A DNA stretch of 64,000 nucleotides from Mariprofundus sp. NF (GCF_013387455.1 NZ_VWNC01000004.1:186001-250000), one strand, 5' to 3'; shown: positions 18,242-27,085, counted from the first letter of the stretch. Program-made: numbers and translations. The notes: generated by a model from the letters alone, not told the origin.

Positions 18242-20920
18242 TCAGGCGTGTTTGCCGTGGCACTGCTTGTATTTCTTGCCTGAACCACATGGACACGGAT
18301 CGTTACGGCCAACCTTAGGGTGGTCGCGTTTGTAGGTGTGTGAGACCTCTTCGGCTTCCTGAGCTTCGCCGTGGTTGTAACTCACCGGTGTCGCTTCACG
18401 TTGCGGCTCGATCAGGGGTGCAGCAGTCTCTTCCTGTTCAACGACAGGGGTCGGCTTCTCCACCTCAACACTGTGCAGAGCGATCATGGTCTGCTCGCGC
18501 ACCTTATCCAGCATTGTTTCAAAGAGCTCAAACGATTCGCGTTTGTACTCCTGAATCGGCTGTTTCTGGGCGTAACCACGCAGGCCGACACTCTGGCGCA
18601 GGTGATCCATCGCCAGCAGATGCTCTTTCCAGTGATGGTCGAGGATCTGTAGTACCAGATACTTCTCAAAGCCGCGCATCTGCTCGGCTCCGGTGGTCTC
18701 CTCTTTGGCGGCCATATGCTCTTTCAGTGCATTTTTAATCTTGCCATCCATATCTTCAGATGTTTCAACATCGTCGTGTGAGAGCCACTCTTTCGGATCG
18801 CCATCTACAGTCAGGCGCTCCATCAACGCTTCTTGCAGCTCATCCATGTGCCACTCTTCCGGATGCCCCTGCAAAAATTCGGCGACAAGGCGTCTTGCAA
18901 TATCGGCCTGCATATCATCAATCACATCATGCACATCATCAGCACTGAGTAGTTCGCGGCGCTGGGAGTAGACCACATCACGCTGCTGATTCATCACATC
19001 ATCATATTCGAGCAGCTGCTTACGAATATCGAAGTTGCGACCTTCCACCTTCTTCTGTGAGTTCTCAATGGCTTTGGTTACCCATGGGTGCTCAATCGCT
19101 TCGCCCTTCTCAAAGCCCATCTTGGTCAGCATCGCCTGCATCTTCTCACCGCCGAAGATACGCATCAGATCATCTTCAAGGGAGAGGTAGAAGCGGGTTG
19201 TGCCCGGGTCACCCTGACGACCGGAACGGCCACGCAGCTGGTTATCGATACGGCGTGATTCATGGCGTTCGGTACCGAGAATATGCAGGCCACCAAGTGC
19301 TACAACCTCGATATGCTCTGCCAGGCAGGTCGCTTTGATCTCCTCGGCTTTGGCCGCGCGCTCTTCATCGCTGAGTTTGTCAGGCAACTGGGCAATCAGC
19401 ATATCCGGATTACCACCGAGCATGATATCGGTACCACGGCCTGCCATGTTGGTGGCGATGGTTACCGCGCCTTTACGTCCGGCCTGAGATACGATCTCCG
19501 CCTCACGTTCGTGATGTTTGGCGTTGAGCACCTCATGTTTGATGCCCTTTTTCTTCAGCTCTTCGGAGAGATACTCTGATTTTTCAATCGAAATGGTACC
19601 CACCAGCAGCGGTACACCCTCTTTATGCACAACCTCGATATCGCTGACGATGGCTTCGAATTTGTCCTCTTCATCACGATAGATCACATCGGCAACATCG
19701 TTACGGATCATATCTTTATTGGTCGGAACAATGACCACTTCCAACTTGTAGATCTTCTCGAACTCTTCAGCTTCAGTATCGGCGGTACCGGTCATGCCGG
19801 CCAGCTTGCCATACATACGGAAGTAGTTCTGGAAGGTGATTGAGGCAAGCGTCTGGTTCTCAGGCTGAACAGTGACCCCCTCTTTGGCTTCCAGTGCCTG
19901 ATGCAGGCCATCGGAGTAGCGGCGGCCTGGCATCATACGACCGGTGAACTCATCAATGATGATCACCTCATCGTTGCGCACGATGTAGTCGGATTCACGG
20001 GTGAACAGGGTGTTGGCCCGCAGTGCCTGTGTGGCGGCATGCATCAGATTTACATTTTCAGGATCGTAGAGACTGCCGTTGGTCAGCAGGCCATCATCAC
20101 GGAATAGCTGCTCAACATGATCGTTACCGATCTCGGTGTAGGAGACGGCTTTATCTTTTTCATCTTTCTCATAATCTTCTTCATTGAGCTGTTTGATCAG
20201 GGCATCAGCCTGATTATAGAGCTCGGTGGCCTGCTCGGCCGGGCCGGAGATGATCAGAGGCGTACGCGCCTCATCGATCAGGATGGAATCGACCTCATCG
20301 ACAATAGCGTAGTGGTGACCGCGCTGAACCAGCTCTTCAGAGGCAAAAGCCATGTTGTCACGCAGGTAGTCAAATCCGAATTCATTGTTGGTGCCGTAGG
20401 TGATATCACAGCCATAAGCGGCCTGACGCTCCTCATTGCTGATGCCATGCACGATGACACCGGTAGTCAGACCAAGGAAACCATAGAGCTTGCCCATCAT
20501 CTCAGCATCACGACTGGCCAGATAGTCATTCACAGTGATCACATGCGCACCTTTACCCGGCAGGGCGTTGAGGTAGATGGCGAGTGTTGCGGTCAGGGTT
20601 TTACCCTCACCGGTCTTCATCTCGGCAATCTTACCCTGATGCAGGATAATACCGCCGATCAGCTGGGCGTCGAAATGACGCAGCCCGAGTGTGCGCACTG
20701 AGGCTTCACGAACCACGGCAAAGGCTTCAAAAAGCAGGTCATCAACCGTGGCGCCATCTGCGAGACGCTGGCGAAATTCAACGGTTTTGGCGGCCAGCTC
20801 TTCATCAGAGAGAGCCTGCATATCAGCTTCCAGCGCGTTGATCTGCACGGACATAGGCCACAGTTCTTTTAATAAACGGTCATTGCGGCTACCGAACAGC
20901 TTGGTCAGGACTTTAAACAT
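18242..20920 (-). CDS. secA: Preprotein translocase ATPase SecA
   Basis: The motor that drives export through SecYEG. The 892-residue length is usual. Motifs include MKTGEGKT (Walker A), [65 protein letters not shown] and the C-terminal zinc motif [20 protein letters not shown] that binds SecB and phospholipid. Long open frames on the opposite strand (for example 20117-20701) are shadows of its codon bias. Confidence 0.99.
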   Translation of the reverse strand: MFKVLTKLFGSRNDRLLKELWPMSVQINALEADMQALSDEELAAKTVEFRQRLADGATVDDLLFEAFAVVREASVRTLGLRHFDAQLIGGIILHQGKIAEMKTGEGKTLTATLAIYLNALPGKGAHVITVNDYLASRDAEMMGKLYGFLGLTTGVIVHGISNEERQAAYGCDITYGTNNEFGFDYLRDNMAFASEELVQRGHHYAIVDEVDSILIDEARTPLIISGPAEQATELYNQADALIKQLNEEDYEKDEKDKAVSYTEIGNDHVEQLFRDDGLLTNGSLYDPENVNLMHAATQALRANTLFTRESDYIVRNDEVIIIDEFTGRMMPGRRYSDGLHQALEAKEGVTVQPENQTLASITFQNYFRMYGKLAGMTGTADTEAEEFEKIYKLEVVIVPTNKDMIRNDVADVIYRDEEDKFEAIVSDIEVVHKEGVPLLVGTISIEKSEYLSEELKKKGIKHEVLNAKHHEREAEIVSQAGRKGAVTIATNMAGRGTDIMLGGNPDMLIAQLPDKLSDEERAAKAEEIKATCLAEHIEVVALGGLHILGTERHESRRIDNQLRGRSGRQGDPGTTRFYLSLEDDLMRIFGGEKMQAMLTKMGFEKGEAIEHPWVTKAIENSQKKVEGRNFDIRKQLLEYDDVMNQQRDVVYSQRRELLSADDVHDVIDDMQADIARRLVAEFLQGHPEEWHMDELQEALMERLTVDGDPKEWLSHDDVETSEDMDGKIKNALKEHMAAKEETTGAEQMRGFEKYLVLQILDHHWKEHLLAMDHLRQSVGLRGYAQKQPIQEYKRESFELFETMLDKVREQTMIALHSVEVEKPTPVVEQEETAAPLIEPQREATPVSYNHGEAQEAEEVSHTYKRDHPKVGRNDPCPCGSGKKYKQCHGKHA

Positions 20921-21056
20921 GATGATGTGTACTCCGATTGAATCTCGATGCAGTGCCGTTTCCGGCAGGCATCAGGGATGCGCAGCATAACACTGACTAT
21001 GGCAAAGTCTAAGCGAATAGGGGAATAAAAGCGTCAGATAGCGCTTGAATTGTGGC

Positions 21057-21608
21057 TCAGAGGCCGGAGATATACTCCGCAACGGCTTTCATATCATCTT
21101 CACTCAGCTCAGCTGCAACATCCGGCATGGTATCATTTTTGCGTGCACCACTCTTAAAGGCTTGCAGCTGTTTGACGATATAGAGGGATTTCTGGCTGGC
21201 CAGCCGGGCAATATTCTCATCACCCGTGCCTGTTGCACCATGGCAGGCAATACAGACCTCATCGTAAATCAGCTTACCTTTGGCAGCCAGCTTGGCATCG
21301 GTCCTGTTCTTTTTTGGGGTGATCTTGGCATACTCAGCGGAGATGATTTTAATGTCGTCATCGCTGACCGCTTCAACCATCATGGTCATGGTGAAATCAT
21401 CGCGTGTGCCGTTTTTAAAGTTCTGCACCTGATTGAAGATGTATTTGGCATTCTGTCCGGCGAGGTTGGGATATTCAGGAGATGAGCTGGTATCAGTGCC
21501 ATGGCAACCGAGGCAGACCTGCATCTTCTTGCTCGCATCGGCACAAGCAAGCTGTGCAGGCAGCAGAGCCAGTAGCGTGATAAGAAGTCGAACGGATGTT
21601 TTAAGCAT
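21057..21608 (-). CDS. Diheme cytochrome c, c4-like
   Basis: A 183-residue periplasmic protein with a signal peptide (RLLITLLALLPAQLACA) and two similar cytochrome c domains: CLGCHG near residue 32 and CIACHG near residue 113. Each half has the downstream methionine ligand region (FTMTMM; KNDTMPDVAAELSEDD). The two-fold repeat and length are those of cytochrome c4, an electron carrier to terminal oxidases. In an iron oxidiser it could link outer-membrane oxidation to a cbb3 oxidase; that is inference. A GTG two codons upstream is possible, but GGGGAGGTGATC fits the ATG at 21608. Confidence 0.85.
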   Translation of the reverse strand: MLKTSVRLLITLLALLPAQLACADASKKMQVCLGCHGTDTSSSPEYPNLAGQNAKYIFNQVQNFKNGTRDDFTMTMMVEAVSDDDIKIISAEYAKITPKKNRTDAKLAAKGKLIYDEVCIACHGATGTGDENIARLASQKSLYIVKQLQAFKSGARKNDTMPDVAAELSEDDMKAVAEYISGL

Positions 21609-21718
21609 GATCACCTCCCCAGATAATCCGTGACCACACTAACGTTGAAAATGGAGAAGATACAAGTGTTAATCGCTATATTCTCTCTAAAATGGTGACA
21701 TTTCGTGGAAAAATTAGC

Positions 21719-22861
21719 TTAAAGCGATAAAAACTGACGAATTCTTGCAATGCCTTCGCGAATGTCATCCATGCTTGTGGCGTAGGAGAAGCGCAGATGT
21801 TGCGTGGATTTGTAGCTGCCAAAATCCTCCCCCGGTGTGATCGCTACCCCTGCCTCCTCAAGCATCTGCCAGCAGAATGCGCGCGAATCATCGGTGATGC
21901 TGCTGACATCGGCATAGATATAAAATGCCCCCTGCGGTTCAATAACAATATTGAAACCGAGTTTGGGTAGCTCCTGCAGCAGGTAACTTCGACGCTTACC
22001 ATAAGCCAGTCGCATGGCCTCAATATCATCGCTGTTTTGCAGTGCGGCCGTAGCTGCATACTGGGAGAGGGTGGGGGCAGCGATAAAGATATTCTGCATC
22101 ACCCGGCGGCAGCCGTCGATCAGCTCATCCGGCACAATCACCCAGCCGATACGCCAGCCGGTCATCGCCCAGCGTTTGGAGAAGCCGTTAACGATGATGG
22201 TGTTTTCATCGAACTCCAGCGCACAGCGCGCTTTGGCTCCATAGGTCAGCCCGTGGTAAATCTCATCGGAGATCAGGTAGCCACCGAGCCTGCGGCAGCT
22301 CTCTGCAACCGCTTTCAGTTCACCATCTTCAATCAATGTGCCGGTCGGATTAGAGGGGTTAATCACCACGGCAGCACGTGTGCCCTCTTGCCAGTGCTTC
22401 TCAATCAGTTCGGCAGAGAGGTGGTAGCGTGTTTCAGGCCCGACCGGGATATTGAGTGGTTCCGCACCGGTAAGCCGGATAAAATTACGCTGGCATGGGT
22501 AACCGGGATCAGAGAGCAGTACCGATTCCCCCGCCTCTAGCAGGGCCGCATAGATCAGGCTGAAAGCACCGGACGTGCCGGGGGTAATCAGGATACGCTC
22601 AGGCGCAACGGAGAGTCCGTACTCCTCCTGATACCACTCACTCAGTGCTTTTTGCAGAACAGGACTTCCGGTAGACGGAGTATAGAAGTTGTCACCGCTA
22701 TCCAGTGCAACCTTCGCCGCTTCGATCACCGAAGCAGGGGTTGGAAAGTCAGGCTCGCCGATCTCCATATGGATGATCTTCTTCCCTTCTGCTTCAAGCT
22801 CCTTGGCACGCTCTAAGAGCTGCATCACCCGAAACGGTTCAATCTGATCAATGCGTCGCAT
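21719..22861 (-). CDS. PLP-dependent class I aminotransferase
   Basis: A 380-residue fold type I aminotransferase. Visible motifs are MEIGEPDFPTP, TPGTSGAFSLIYAAL, the substrate-carboxylate NPSNPTG, LISDEIYHGLTYG, and the PLP lysine in NGFSKRWAMTGWRIGWV; the C-terminal arginine is in HLRFSYATS. This pattern fits the aspartate/aromatic/alanine transaminase group (MalY-independent, I-gamma-like). The exact amino acid cannot be told from sequence alone. No operon partner is close. A small dyad, CTTATTC-7-GAATAAG at 22915-22935, lies upstream of the ATG. Confidence 0.85.
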   Translation of the reverse strand: MRRIDQIEPFRVMQLLERAKELEAEGKKIIHMEIGEPDFPTPASVIEAAKVALDSGDNFYTPSTGSPVLQKALSEWYQEEYGLSVAPERILITPGTSGAFSLIYAALLEAGESVLLSDPGYPCQRNFIRLTGAEPLNIPVGPETRYHLSAELIEKHWQEGTRAAVVINPSNPTGTLIEDGELKAVAESCRRLGGYLISDEIYHGLTYGAKARCALEFDENTIIVNGFSKRWAMTGWRIGWVIVPDELIDGCRRVMQNIFIAAPTLSQYAATAALQNSDDIEAMRLAYGKRRSYLLQELPKLGFNIVIEPQGAFYIYADVSSITDDSRAFCWQMLEEAGVAITPGEDFGSYKSTQHLRFSYATSMDDIREGIARIRQFLSL

Positions 22862-23028
22862 GCCAGCAGCTTAACTTGCCCGATTCATCAGCGCTATGGG
22901 GTTGCTTATTCAGCCTTCGAATAAGAATCACTAATTATTACTTTTAAATTGAAGTAGACCACATTGTAAGAAAAATATTTGAAGCTGGTGATTAAAACCA
23001 AGAAAGGTTTCTGAGACATGCCTGCTAT

Positions 23029-23060
23029 AAAAAAATAGCCCCGTTAGGAACGGGGCTATT
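23029..23060 (-). terminator. Rho-independent terminator of the small-peptide operon
   Basis: On the minus strand a perfect 10-bp stem (CGGGGCTATT pairing with AATAGCCCCG, 7-base loop) is followed by seven T residues. It ends 22 bases after the stop of the second 31-codon gene, so those tiny genes are delimited by a strong dedicated terminator. Confidence 0.9.
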
Positions 23061-23081
23061 GCTCTTTGTTTATGCCATGCA

Positions 23082-23177
23082 TTAAAGGACGACCATGGCA
23101 TAAAGGGCTGCAGCTGTTGCGCTACTACCCAATACAACTGTTTTAATATCGGAAATCCATGATGATGAGTTTTTCAT
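23082..23177 (-). CDS. 31-residue small membrane peptide, distal copy
   Basis: A 31-codon gene with a full anti-Shine-Dalgarno match (AAGGAGGT) seven to eight bases before its ATG. The peptide begins MKNSSSWISDIK, a short polar head with Trp7 and Asp10, then runs into a hydrophobic Ala/Val/Leu-rich segment from residue 13 to the C-terminus that is long enough for one membrane helix (it ends ALYAMVVL). It differs from the upstream copy only at residue 19 (Ser here, Thr there). It is the last gene before a strong terminator. I do not recognise the family. A small membrane subunit, a signalling peptide or a type I toxin are all possible; strong translation signals and lack of a visible antisense gene argue mildly against a toxin. 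Confidence 0.75.
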   Translation of the reverse strand: MKNSSSWISDIKTVVLGSSATAAALYAMVVL

Positions 23178-23255
23178 TTTGTACCTCCTTAGGTAATGAT
23201 CTAATTGCTTCTGTGGTTCGCTTTATAGACAAAACATTCTTTGTTTATGCATGCA

Positions 23256-23351
23256 TTAAAGGACGACCATGGCATAAAGGGCTGCTGCTGTTGCGGTACT
23301 ACCCAATACAACCGTTTTAATATCGGAAATCCATGATGATGAGTTTTTCAT
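23256..23351 (-). CDS. 31-residue small membrane peptide, proximal copy
   Basis: The first of the two tandem 31-codon genes. RBS AAGGAGGT and spacing are identical to the other copy. Compared with the distal copy there are two silent changes (Thr13 ACG, Ala22 GCA) and one conservative change (Thr19). The N-terminal head carries one acidic and two basic residues, the remainder is a single hydrophobic helix with small residues (Gly17, Ser18, Ala20, Ala22-24) suited to helix packing. About 220 bases of AT-rich leader with dyads lie between it and the LysR-type gene upstream on the same strand. Function unknown. Confidence 0.75.
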   Translation of the reverse strand: MKNSSSWISDIKTVVLGSTATAAALYAMVVL

Positions 23352-23418
23352 TTTGTACCTCCTTAACCAATGATCTCACTTCTTCTGTGGCTCACTTTAC
23401 AGAAATATAATCATAAAT

Positions 23419-23489
23419 AGAAATAGATGTTTTTTATATGCACCATAGATGAAGATCTATTTCTAATGTGATGAGTTAAATTATATATT
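23419..23489 (-). promoter_or_regulatory. Candidate promoter and LysR-type operator of the small-peptide operon
   Basis: Nested dyads lie upstream of the proximal peptide gene: ATAGAT-4-ATCTAT (23445-23460), and AGAAATAGAT (23419-23428) facing ATCTATTTCT (23455-23464). The inner one fits the T-N11-A pattern of LysR-type sites. On the minus strand a TATAAT -10-like sequence (about 23478-23487) has no good -35, as expected for an activator-dependent promoter; the start would lie upstream of the dyads, so they could also act in the leader. Confidence 0.45.
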
Positions 23490-23573
23490 ATACAAATATC
23501 AGCAGAAATAGAGTGGGTGTTCTCTCAGGCTGACAACAATAACTTCATGTGCGGTTGGAAGAGTTGCCAGATT

Positions 23574-24491
23574 TTAAAATTTGCTATGCAATAGAAAGTT
23601 CAAAAAGGTGCGCGTAAGAAGTGAAAGCTTCTTTTCTTTCGAGTGAACGGCGTACCATTTACGATTCAGAGGGAAGCCTTCCACATCGAGTATAGCGAGA
23701 TGATTTCCAGCCAATTCCAGTCGTAAGTTAAAGTTCGATAAAACTGATATCCCTAGCTTTGCCATTACGGCCTGCTTAATGGCTTCACTACTATCCAATT
23801 CCATGTGTTGATTAACTATTAGATCATGTTCTGCAAACAGCTTCTCTACAGCCTGTCGAGTTCCGGATCCTCGTTCGCGCATGAGAAAGCGTTCCTGACT
23901 CAACTCCTTGAGAGAGATCTTCTTTTTTTTGCATAACGGATGATCTGGCGATGCAACGGCAACCAATTCGTGATCCAGCATGGGGTAAGCTTTAACGATA
24001 AGGTTGTTGGGCATCTGTCCGACAATCATTAAATCATCTTCGTTAGCTTTGAAGCGTTTTAATACTGTCTCTCGATTGGTTACCGTCAGTTGTGGTTTAA
24101 CGTCAGGATGCTGCCCAATGAAGGCAGCCAGAAGATGCGGAATAAAGTATTTTGCTGAGGTGATACATGCGATGCGCAATTCACCTTTGATCAACCCATT
24201 TTGCTCAGATATTGAATCACCCAACTCCACCATTTTTTCGAGAATGACTTGAGTGGTGGCATAAACTTCTTTACCTGCGAAGGTAGGCTGAACATGCCGT
24301 CCAACTTGCTCTATCAGAGGGGTTCCAAGTGATTCACTCAGTTTTTTGATTTGCATGGAGACTGTGGGTTGCGTTAAATGCAATGCTTCAGCTGCGCGGG
24401 TGTATCCGCCTAAACGAATCACGGCCTCAAAAATTTGTAATTGTCGCAACGTGACATGTCGGATGAGGTTCTCAGCTCTAGAGTATGGCAT
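23574..24491 (-). CDS. LysR-family regulator, CbbR-like
   Basis: A 305-residue LysR regulator. The N-terminal winged helix-turn-helix (VTLRQLQIFEAVIRLGGYTRAAEALHLTQPTVSMQIKKL) and the effector domain (GELRIACITSAKYFIPHLLAAF, VTNRETVLKRF, DDLMIVGQMP, RERGSGTRQAVEKLF) resemble CbbR/RbcR, which activate Calvin-cycle genes. No RuBisCO or other cbb gene occurs in the window. The next genes on its strand are the two 31-codon peptides. Its A+T content is higher than that of the housekeeping genes around it. CbbR-like assignment is by sequence resemblance; the target is unknown. Confidence 0.85.
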   Translation of the reverse strand: MPYSRAENLIRHVTLRQLQIFEAVIRLGGYTRAAEALHLTQPTVSMQIKKLSESLGTPLIEQVGRHVQPTFAGKEVYATTQVILEKMVELGDSISEQNGLIKGELRIACITSAKYFIPHLLAAFIGQHPDVKPQLTVTNRETVLKRFKANEDDLMIVGQMPNNLIVKAYPMLDHELVAVASPDHPLCKKKKISLKELSQERFLMRERGSGTRQAVEKLFAEHDLIVNQHMELDSSEAIKQAVMAKLGISVLSNFNLRLELAGNHLAILDVEGFPLNRKWYAVHSKEKKLSLLTRTFLNFLLHSKF

Positions 24492-24621
24492 TGCTAATAT
24501 ACTATGTGGAATATGGATGCCATCAATAATTAATTATATGTTCCTAATGCTTAAACTCTCTCTTCAGGAGGAAGATGTGGATCAGAAGTGTGGGGAGACT
24601 GGGAGACTGAGTGGAGACTGA

Positions 24622-24681
24622 GGGTCAGTTCTTTACTTTGTAGTTTCCAAAAGGGGCTGGTACAAACTAAAGAACTGACCC
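24622..24681. repeat. Inverted-repeat element (REP/MITE-like)
   Basis: Perfect 14-base arms GGGTCAGTTCTTTA (24622-24635) and TAAAGAACTGACCC (24668-24681); with one mismatch the similarity extends to about 21 bases. Three GGAGACTG-like direct repeats precede the left arm. Such palindromes are typical of mobile REP-like or non-autonomous elements. It sits about 33 bases after the stop of a 50-codon gene and could also end its transcript. Confidence 0.65.
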
Positions 24682-24714
24682 CGAGACTCTTAAAATCCTC
24701 ATTCCTTTTCCTAT

Positions 24715-24867
24715 TTAATACTTTTGTGTTCTTTTCAGGAAGAGGATATGCAGCATCAGCGCGAGGGCGAAGGAGAGCAGGGTGCCTAGAAACAGGTCAT
24801 CCACACTGAATCCGAGAAAGTGTAGAGCTACCCCTGTTGTGATTGCCAATACCCATGCGCTTAACAT
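24715..24867 (-). CDS. 50-residue putative two-helix membrane protein
   Basis: A short minus-strand gene with AAGGGG six bases before its ATG. The peptide has two hydrophobic segments, AWVLAITTGVALHFLGF (about residues 4-20) and LFLGTLLSFALALMLHILFL (about 26-45), joined by a short acidic SVDD turn, and ends KRTQKY. The frame continues upstream without an ATG (reading ERRFRQGLAQGVG), so a longer form from a non-standard start is possible. The arrangement vaguely recalls small AtpZ/AtpI-type or DUF membrane proteins, but I do not recognise a family. Confidence 0.5.
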   Translation of the reverse strand: MLSAWVLAITTGVALHFLGFSVDDLFLGTLLSFALALMLHILFLKRTQKY

Positions 24868-25009
24868 ACCCACCCCTTGCGCAAGCCCCTGCCGGAACCG
24901 GCGCTCTTCATTTGTTGTTACTGTTATAGACCATATTTGAGATAAATCAAATTGGAATGGTGTGATGCTTGGCGTTGGCCTGTCTGCGCAATTGACTTAG
25001 GGTCACGGC

Positions 25010-26197
25010 ATGAGTGATAGATATGATCTGATTGTGATTGGCGCCGGGATTTCCGGGCTGGCGATGGCCTTTGAAGCCAAACAGGCTGGTATGAATGTGC
25101 TGGTGCTGGAGAAGGAGGAGCGAGCCGGTGGCTGCTTTGAGTCCGCCATTGTTGATGGCGATAATCCTTTCTGGCTGGAGATGGGTACACACACCTGTTT
25201 CAACTCCTATGGCCGCCTGCTGAAAATTCTTGAGCAGCTTGGCCTTATGGATCAACTCACTGCACGTGAGAAGCTGCGCTACAAGATGCTTGCTGAGGAT
25301 CAACTCTGCTCAATCCCTTCACGACTCAGCTTCTTTGAACTCTTTGCCAATGGTTGGCGTATCTTCTCCATGAAGAAAGAGGGGAAATCGATTTCAGATT
25401 ATTACAGCGCTATTGTCGGCAAGAAGAACTACCAGAATGTATTCCGCCACGCCTTTAATGCGGTGCTCTGCCAGCAGGCGGATGATGTGCCATCGGAGAT
25501 GCTGTTTCGTAAACGGCCACGCGATAAAGAGGTGATGCGCAGCTACACCTTCCCGGAAGGGTTGGGGCGTATTATTTCCGAGCTGGAGAAGCAGGTAGGC
25601 TGTCGGAAAGGGGTAGCTGTAAAAGCGATCTCTTTCGATGCAACAGAGGGCTTCTCCCTAGAGATCGACGATGAAACGCTCACTGCCGACAAACTGGTTT
25701 GCGCAACGCCTGTACTTGCGTCTTCCCGGCTTCTGCATGAGAGCTTCAGCGAGATTGCTGAGCAGCTGGCCTGGGTGGCTGAGGTTGAGATTGAGTCGGT
25801 TGGCATCGTGGTCAACAAGGCTGATCTGCCAATTGAGCCGGTAGCAGGCATTATCGCTGCTGACGGTGATTTCTACTCATCGGTATCGCGCGACATTGTT
25901 GGTCATCCGCAATATCGCGGCATGGCATTCCACTTTAAACCCGGGCTGCTTGATCAGGGTGAGAAGGTAGAGCGTATCTGCTCTCTTCTGGAGATTGATG
26001 CATCGAAACTGCATCGGGTGTTTTACAAAACCAATCGCCTGCCAAGTCCGGATATGGGCCATGGCGCAGTGATCGCCAGGGTGGATGAGCTGCTCGCTGG
26101 CAAGCCGCTGGCGCTGGTGGGCAACTATTTTGAAGGTGTGGCAGTCGAGGATTGTCTGGCTCGTGTGGAGAGTGAGTTTAAGCGGCTTACGCAATGA
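25010..26197 (+). CDS. FAD-dependent protoporphyrinogen oxidase-like protein (HemY-type amine oxidase)
   Basis: A 395-residue flavoprotein with the dinucleotide-binding motif VIGAGISGLAMAFEAKQAG, the amine-oxidase signature LEKEERAGGCFES, DKLVCATPV mid-protein and a C-terminal FAD-contact LALVGNYFEGVAVEDCLA. The pattern fits HemY/PPO-like proteins that oxidise protoporphyrinogen, though other amine-oxidase-fold enzymes cannot be excluded; at 395 residues it is a little short for HemY (about 450). A heme biosynthetic role would suit a cytochrome-rich organism. The downstream lipoprotein gene overlaps by four bases. Confidence 0.72.
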   Translation: MSDRYDLIVIGAGISGLAMAFEAKQAGMNVLVLEKEERAGGCFESAIVDGDNPFWLEMGTHTCFNSYGRLLKILEQLGLMDQLTAREKLRYKMLAEDQLCSIPSRLSFFELFANGWRIFSMKKEGKSISDYYSAIVGKKNYQNVFRHAFNAVLCQQADDVPSEMLFRKRPRDKEVMRSYTFPEGLGRIISELEKQVGCRKGVAVKAISFDATEGFSLEIDDETLTADKLVCATPVLASSRLLHESFSEIAEQLAWVAEVEIESVGIVVNKADLPIEPVAGIIAADGDFYSSVSRDIVGHPQYRGMAFHFKPGLLDQGEKVERICSLLEIDASKLHRVFYKTNRLPSPDMGHGAVIARVDELLAGKPLALVGNYFEGVAVEDCLARVESEFKRLTQ

Positions 26198-26643
26198 TGA
26201 TCAGAACAGTGTTAACAGCAGCTCTGATGCTTCTGTTGAGCGGTTGCGGTGCGGGTGAAAAAGCTGATGTGCTGTATGAGTGCCCATCACCCGACGGCAG
26301 TTTGATTGCCACCTTATACAGGGTCTCTGATGGTGCGCGGGAGATCGATCGCGAGACCCGCCTGAATGTGCGTCCGGCCACTACAGCCTTTAATGATTCG
26401 ATGTTCAGCTTCGCCATGCGCCATGGTTATGATGCGATTGTGCGCTGGTCGTCAGAACAACAGCTAGAGTTTGTCTACCCGCTGGACTCTGAGCTGATAC
26501 ATGTGGAGAACGTCATCTTTGGCAGTAGCCAGACCTTCAATTCAACTCAGCAAATCGTTGTGACCTATCGCGAAGAGCCCTCGACACATGGTTACTTTAT
26601 GGTTGAAAAGCGCTGTTTATCTGGAGTCGAAGCGATCAGATAG
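26194..26643 (+). CDS. Putative lipoprotein of unknown function
   Basis: A 149-residue protein with a lipoprotein signal (RTVLTAALMLLLSGC; LSGC lipobox, acylated cysteine near residue 18). The mature part carries YECPSPDGSLIATLYRVSDG and a beta-rich remainder without a family I can name. Translation is coupled to the HemY-like gene (overlap ATGA). It ends eight bases into the convergent 26636-27085 gene. Confidence 0.7.
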   Translation: MMIRTVLTAALMLLLSGCGAGEKADVLYECPSPDGSLIATLYRVSDGAREIDRETRLNVRPATTAFNDSMFSFAMRHGYDAIVRWSSEQQLEFVYPLDSELIHVENVIFGSSQTFNSTQQIVVTYREEPSTHGYFMVEKRCLSGVEAIR

Positions 26644-27085
26644 TTTCCAGGCTCGGCTTTTCATAAGCAGTAATCCTTTTCAGGATCGTATCTGTGATCT
26701 CGCTGGTACCCAGCCACTGGATGGCTGAATCAAGCTCGTGACCGTGAAATACCCTGATCTCATCCAGCCCTTCTACTTCGCTGGCCAGTTGATACATCTT
26801 GGCCATGCCGAAGCCAACGGTGTTTTTTGCGACAATAGCGAGCCTGCCATCGGGGCGGAAGCGGGCCTGCTGCAGCTGCTTGCCAGCTGCATAGACGGCG
26901 TGGTGATCAAGGCGGTGGGCAGATGCGTTTTCACAGAGAATGGTAAGTCGTTTTTTTCCCGGATCGCTGTAGCGATCACCAAGGATTTCGGCTGTGTAAT
27001 TTCTCAGATCACTCGCTTTCACCGGGCCATGGAAGATGGTCAGTAGAAAATTCTTGTCTGGATCATGATGGATGAAAAAGCCCAT
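26636..27085 (-). CDS. Conserved hypothetical protein, possible STAS/SpoIIAA-like fold
   Basis: A 149-residue soluble protein (MGFFIHHDPDKNFLLTIFHG, then AEILGDRYSDPGKKRLTILC and RLAIVAKNTVGFGMAKMYQ). The order of strands and helices resembles the SpoIIAA-like/SEC14 group, small proteins often found as hypothetical genes in marine proteobacteria; this is a fold-level guess. AGGGTGG precedes the ATG at 27085. It is separated from the gcv operon by a strong hairpin. Confidence 0.6.
   Translation of the reverse strand: MGFFIHHDPDKNFLLTIFHGPVKASDLRNYTAEILGDRYSDPGKKRLTILCENASAHRLDHHAVYAAGKQLQQARFRPDGRLAIVAKNTVGFGMAKMYQLASEVEGLDEIRVFHGHELDSAIQWLGTSEITDTILKRITAYEKPSLETI

Larger units (their letters stand above)
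23066..23402 (-). repeat. Tandem duplication of about 174 bp containing a tiny gene
   Basis: Two direct copies (about 23066-23239 and 23240-23402) each hold a 31-codon gene, its ribosome-binding site and about 35 further bases of leader. Coding parts differ at three positions and leaders at more. The leader core CCACAGAAG and the RBS context TAAGGAGGTACAAA are kept in both. Coding is better conserved than leader, which suggests selection on the peptides after duplication. Confidence 0.85.

Noticed and set aside
20117-20701. 194-codon plus-strand open frame inside secA
   Set aside because: Lies entirely within secA on the other strand; hydrophobic repeats are the complement of secA codons.
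22931-23137. 68-codon minus-strand frame near the tiny genes
   Set aside because: It spans the transcription terminator at 23029-23060 and overlaps the 31-codon gene out of frame.
23066-23402. Classic type I toxin-antitoxin locus
   Set aside because: Tandem hydrophobic peptides recall such loci, but I see no antisense promoter or structured antitoxin RNA and the RBSs are very strong; kept only as a hypothesis.
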